From CAYNWT01 sp964450955 (lineage in GTDB: Bacteria > Planctomycetota > Planctomycetia > Planctomycetales > Planctomycetaceae), in the NCBI GenBank assembly GCA_964450955.1, contig CAYVFI010000031.1, forward strand, positions 16,853 through 80,852: a stretch of 64,000 nt of DNA, read 5' to 3'. A program made the translations under genes and the position numbers. Below the pieces are notes generated by a model, which did no database searches, was not told the origin of the DNA, and worked only from the letters and a program-made list of their open reading frames with translations. Of this stretch, positions 62,355-64,000 are shown piece after piece (position 1 is the first letter of the stretch; each line of letters starts with the position of its first letter).

Positions 62355-63937
62355 CCGCTAGCAAACTAATCGTGTCGCTGATCCTTTTAGGGGTCCCACC
62401 CCAAGATCAAGGTCGCTACTCGAAACGACCTCTTCTGATCGTAGATAACACGAACCTTTCACAACAGGCCTTGGTCGGCTACCTCGCGAGAGTGTCACAG
62501 AAGTACGACTTCGAGAGCACCACCTTCACAGTTTCGAGCAAGAGTGAGACCAAGGCACAAACTGGGATTCTCTTCTACGTCGGCCGTCAAGAGGAATTTG
62601 CCCTTGCCGAAGTCAACTACCATTTGGTCGGGTCTACCAAGGAAGACTTTCGAAACTTCGTTGAACGTTTAAGCGACGGTAGAGCCTTCCGGCGGCGGCC
62701 AATGCGACCGGAGTTTCTCAGTGACCGGCTATGCCGCCTCACAGCCGCGGGAACGCCTGACCGTTGGATTCGGCATGTGGACGAATATGCCTTCGTCATG
62801 GAGTCAGAAGACATACGAAGGCTCTCAATACCGCGGGGGAGGAGTTTATCGCAGCTAAAAGACCGTCTTTTTGCAGCTAGGATTGACGGGCTGGCACTGG
62901 AAAATGCTTGGAGAAAAGACTTCTGGGGAGGAATCGAGAAGGCTGCTGCACCCGTGCTCCAACGACGAAACCAAGAGACACTTGCGGACTACTTAGTTAG
63001 AAGAGCATCCACCGATGCTCAACTCTCCCTGCTGAGGTCGCTCCTTACTGAGACGGCTTCGTTGACGGTCTATTTGGACAAACGTGACGAGGCAATCAAA
63101 CTCGAGGTAGAGCTAGTGCCGCTGGAAAAAAGTCGGCTTTCACGCATGATTGGACGACTCCAATCGAGAAGACGCGTCTCACTTCGCGAGTCACAGACCA
63201 CTGTGGGCGAGGTCCATTCGGCGTTCCAACTCCCCCCAACTCTTCGGGAGATGATAGGGGCAGCGGCGGATAGATTGGGTGACCATAAACCGGATCAGGC
63301 AGCTTCACTGCGGGGTGTCATCGACTCGAATCATGTGGAGTTTTGCATTGGTCTCTCCGGTTCTGCTGAGAGAGGCCCGGAAATCGCTGGTAAGATTTGG
63401 AGCCCAAAGTCCGGGGGGGCGGAGTTCGTAGAGAGCCTCTTGGTCGATCTTGGATGTACAGCTGGACCGGCATTGACTGATGGCCCGGCGCTTCGAACCT
63501 TAAGTCTGCCAGATTGGTCTCAGCTAGGCGAGTTTGACGCATCCAAAATCACTATTTATGAAAGGGACAAAGGAGTAGTCCTCACGGTTAACAAGGCCTC
63601 CGCAACCTCGAATGCTGAGACCGGCCGCGAGAACGTTCCTAAAGACCGAAGTCGTAGCCTGCTCAGCCTTAACATTGATATTGGTGCTCTTTTGTCAGAT
63701 GAAAGTGGCTGGTCTGAGCAGGTCAAGTGGCTGGAAGACGCTTTCGATCGAGGCTATGTGAGCGGAGTGAATAAATCGCGAAACTTCATTGTGGCCGGTG
63801 AGTTGAGCGGAAGTCTGAAACTAAACGTTCTAGCGAATACGAAGGGTGTCAAACTGCGGTTGAATTTGCCCATTTCGCTCGCCGATGCTTTGGCTGCTCG
63901 GTTCGCCTACACAGTAGAGCGGGCCTTGGCTCAGTGA
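62351..63937 (+). CDS. Large secreted protein, paralogue of the 56.8-kb gene, island unit B
   Basis: 528 residues. The N-terminus (MTASKLIVSLILLGVPPQDQ) is a short signal-like stretch. A central segment has LQRRNQETLADYLVRRASTD, then LSLLRSLLTETASLTVYLDK and KSRLSRMIGRLQSRRRVSLR; the end has WLEDAFDRGYVSGVNKSRNF and GSLKLNVLANTKGVKLRLNL. These parallel the protein at 56848 in order, spacing and several residues (LQ-R----E---DY--RR, then L-LL-S). No known fold or catalytic motif. It ends the operon and the visible island. Confidence 0.78.
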   Translation: MTASKLIVSLILLGVPPQDQGRYSKRPLLIVDNTNLSQQALVGYLARVSQKYDFESTTFTVSSKSETKAQTGILFYVGRQEEFALAEVNYHLVGSTKEDFRNFVERLSDGRAFRRRPMRPEFLSDRLCRLTAAGTPDRWIRHVDEYAFVMESEDIRRLSIPRGRSLSQLKDRLFAARIDGLALENAWRKDFWGGIEKAAAPVLQRRNQETLADYLVRRASTDAQLSLLRSLLTETASLTVYLDKRDEAIKLEVELVPLEKSRLSRMIGRLQSRRRVSLRESQTTVGEVHSAFQLPPTLREMIGAAADRLGDHKPDQAASLRGVIDSNHVEFCIGLSGSAERGPEIAGKIWSPKSGGAEFVESLLVDLGCTAGPALTDGPALRTLSLPDWSQLGEFDASKITIYERDKGVVLTVNKASATSNAETGRENVPKDRSRSLLSLNIDIGALLSDESGWSEQVKWLEDAFDRGYVSGVNKSRNFIVAGELSGSLKLNVLANTKGVKLRLNLPISLADALAARFAYTVERALAQ

Positions 63938-64000
63938 GCCTGTGCCCCAGGGCAATCGCACGTTCAAGCTGCCTGAAACGCGGTTAAAATGCCTTTAAGT

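Noticed and set aside
1..64000. rRNA, tRNA or tmRNA genes
   Set aside because: No CCA-ended cloverleaf or rRNA signature noticed by eye; a tRNAscan/Rfam run would settle it.

Overview
The window looks like chromosome from a marine planctomycete (Planctomycetia, perhaps a Rhodopirellula or Fuerstiella relative; I cannot fix the genus). The signs are a formylglycine sulfatase fused to ThuA, a doubled DUF1080 protein, a TIGR03009-like protein with a C-terminal PASTA-like domain, LL-diaminopimelate aminotransferase, many small lipoproteins and zinc-ribbon proteins, and moderate GC. I saw no rRNA, tRNA or CRISPR array. Coding is dense on both strands.

Region 1 (1-12288, all +) is one translationally coupled polysaccharide operon: the end of an unknown protein, a Wzx-type flippase, a hexapeptide acyltransferase, an asparagine-synthase-like amidotransferase, a PcRGLX/YetA-like protein without a signal peptide, three GT-B glycosyltransferases and a FemAB/GNAT protein. 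Most junctions are 4-base start/stop overlaps. The set would build, decorate and export a cell-surface polymer.

Region 2 (12439-31400) is mixed. It holds a zinc-ribbon membrane protein, a DUF1080 protein, an MsbA-like ABC exporter with a ComEA-like protein, the PASTA protein, the sulfatase-ThuA fusion, a decayed IS200-like transposase, a GYF-domain protein, a membrane protein interrupted by an in-frame UGA that is followed by a perfect SECIS-like hairpin, a retropepsin-like protein, a GNAT, a DUF2752 protein with two related lipoproteins, a shortened UvrC, DapL and a STAS protein.

Region 3 (31496-49966) has an lhgO / Ldh2-type dehydrogenase / GNAT operon, lipoprotein genes, an SGNH-hydrolase plus GT-C pair, EttA, a putative molybdenum carrier, a three-gene ABC-2 export operon and a phytanoyl-CoA dioxygenase.

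Region 4 (50076-56051) has a divergent Nramp-family transporter, a MacA/MacB-permease pair lacking its ATPase, palindromic tandem repeats and a DTW-domain protein with an extra C-terminal domain.

Region 5 (56060-63937) reads as an accessory island with looser codon use. Two related gene sets each start with a small secreted Cys-containing protein and end with a roughly 530-residue secreted protein; the second also has a membrane-anchored protein and a DUF1573 protein. Between them lie an intact RAYT transposase bounded by GGTGTCAGGAACC inverted repeats, a tiny deletion derivative of it, a broken gene and an ISL3-family transposase remnant. This island and the UGA/hairpin gene are the best candidates for something undescribed.
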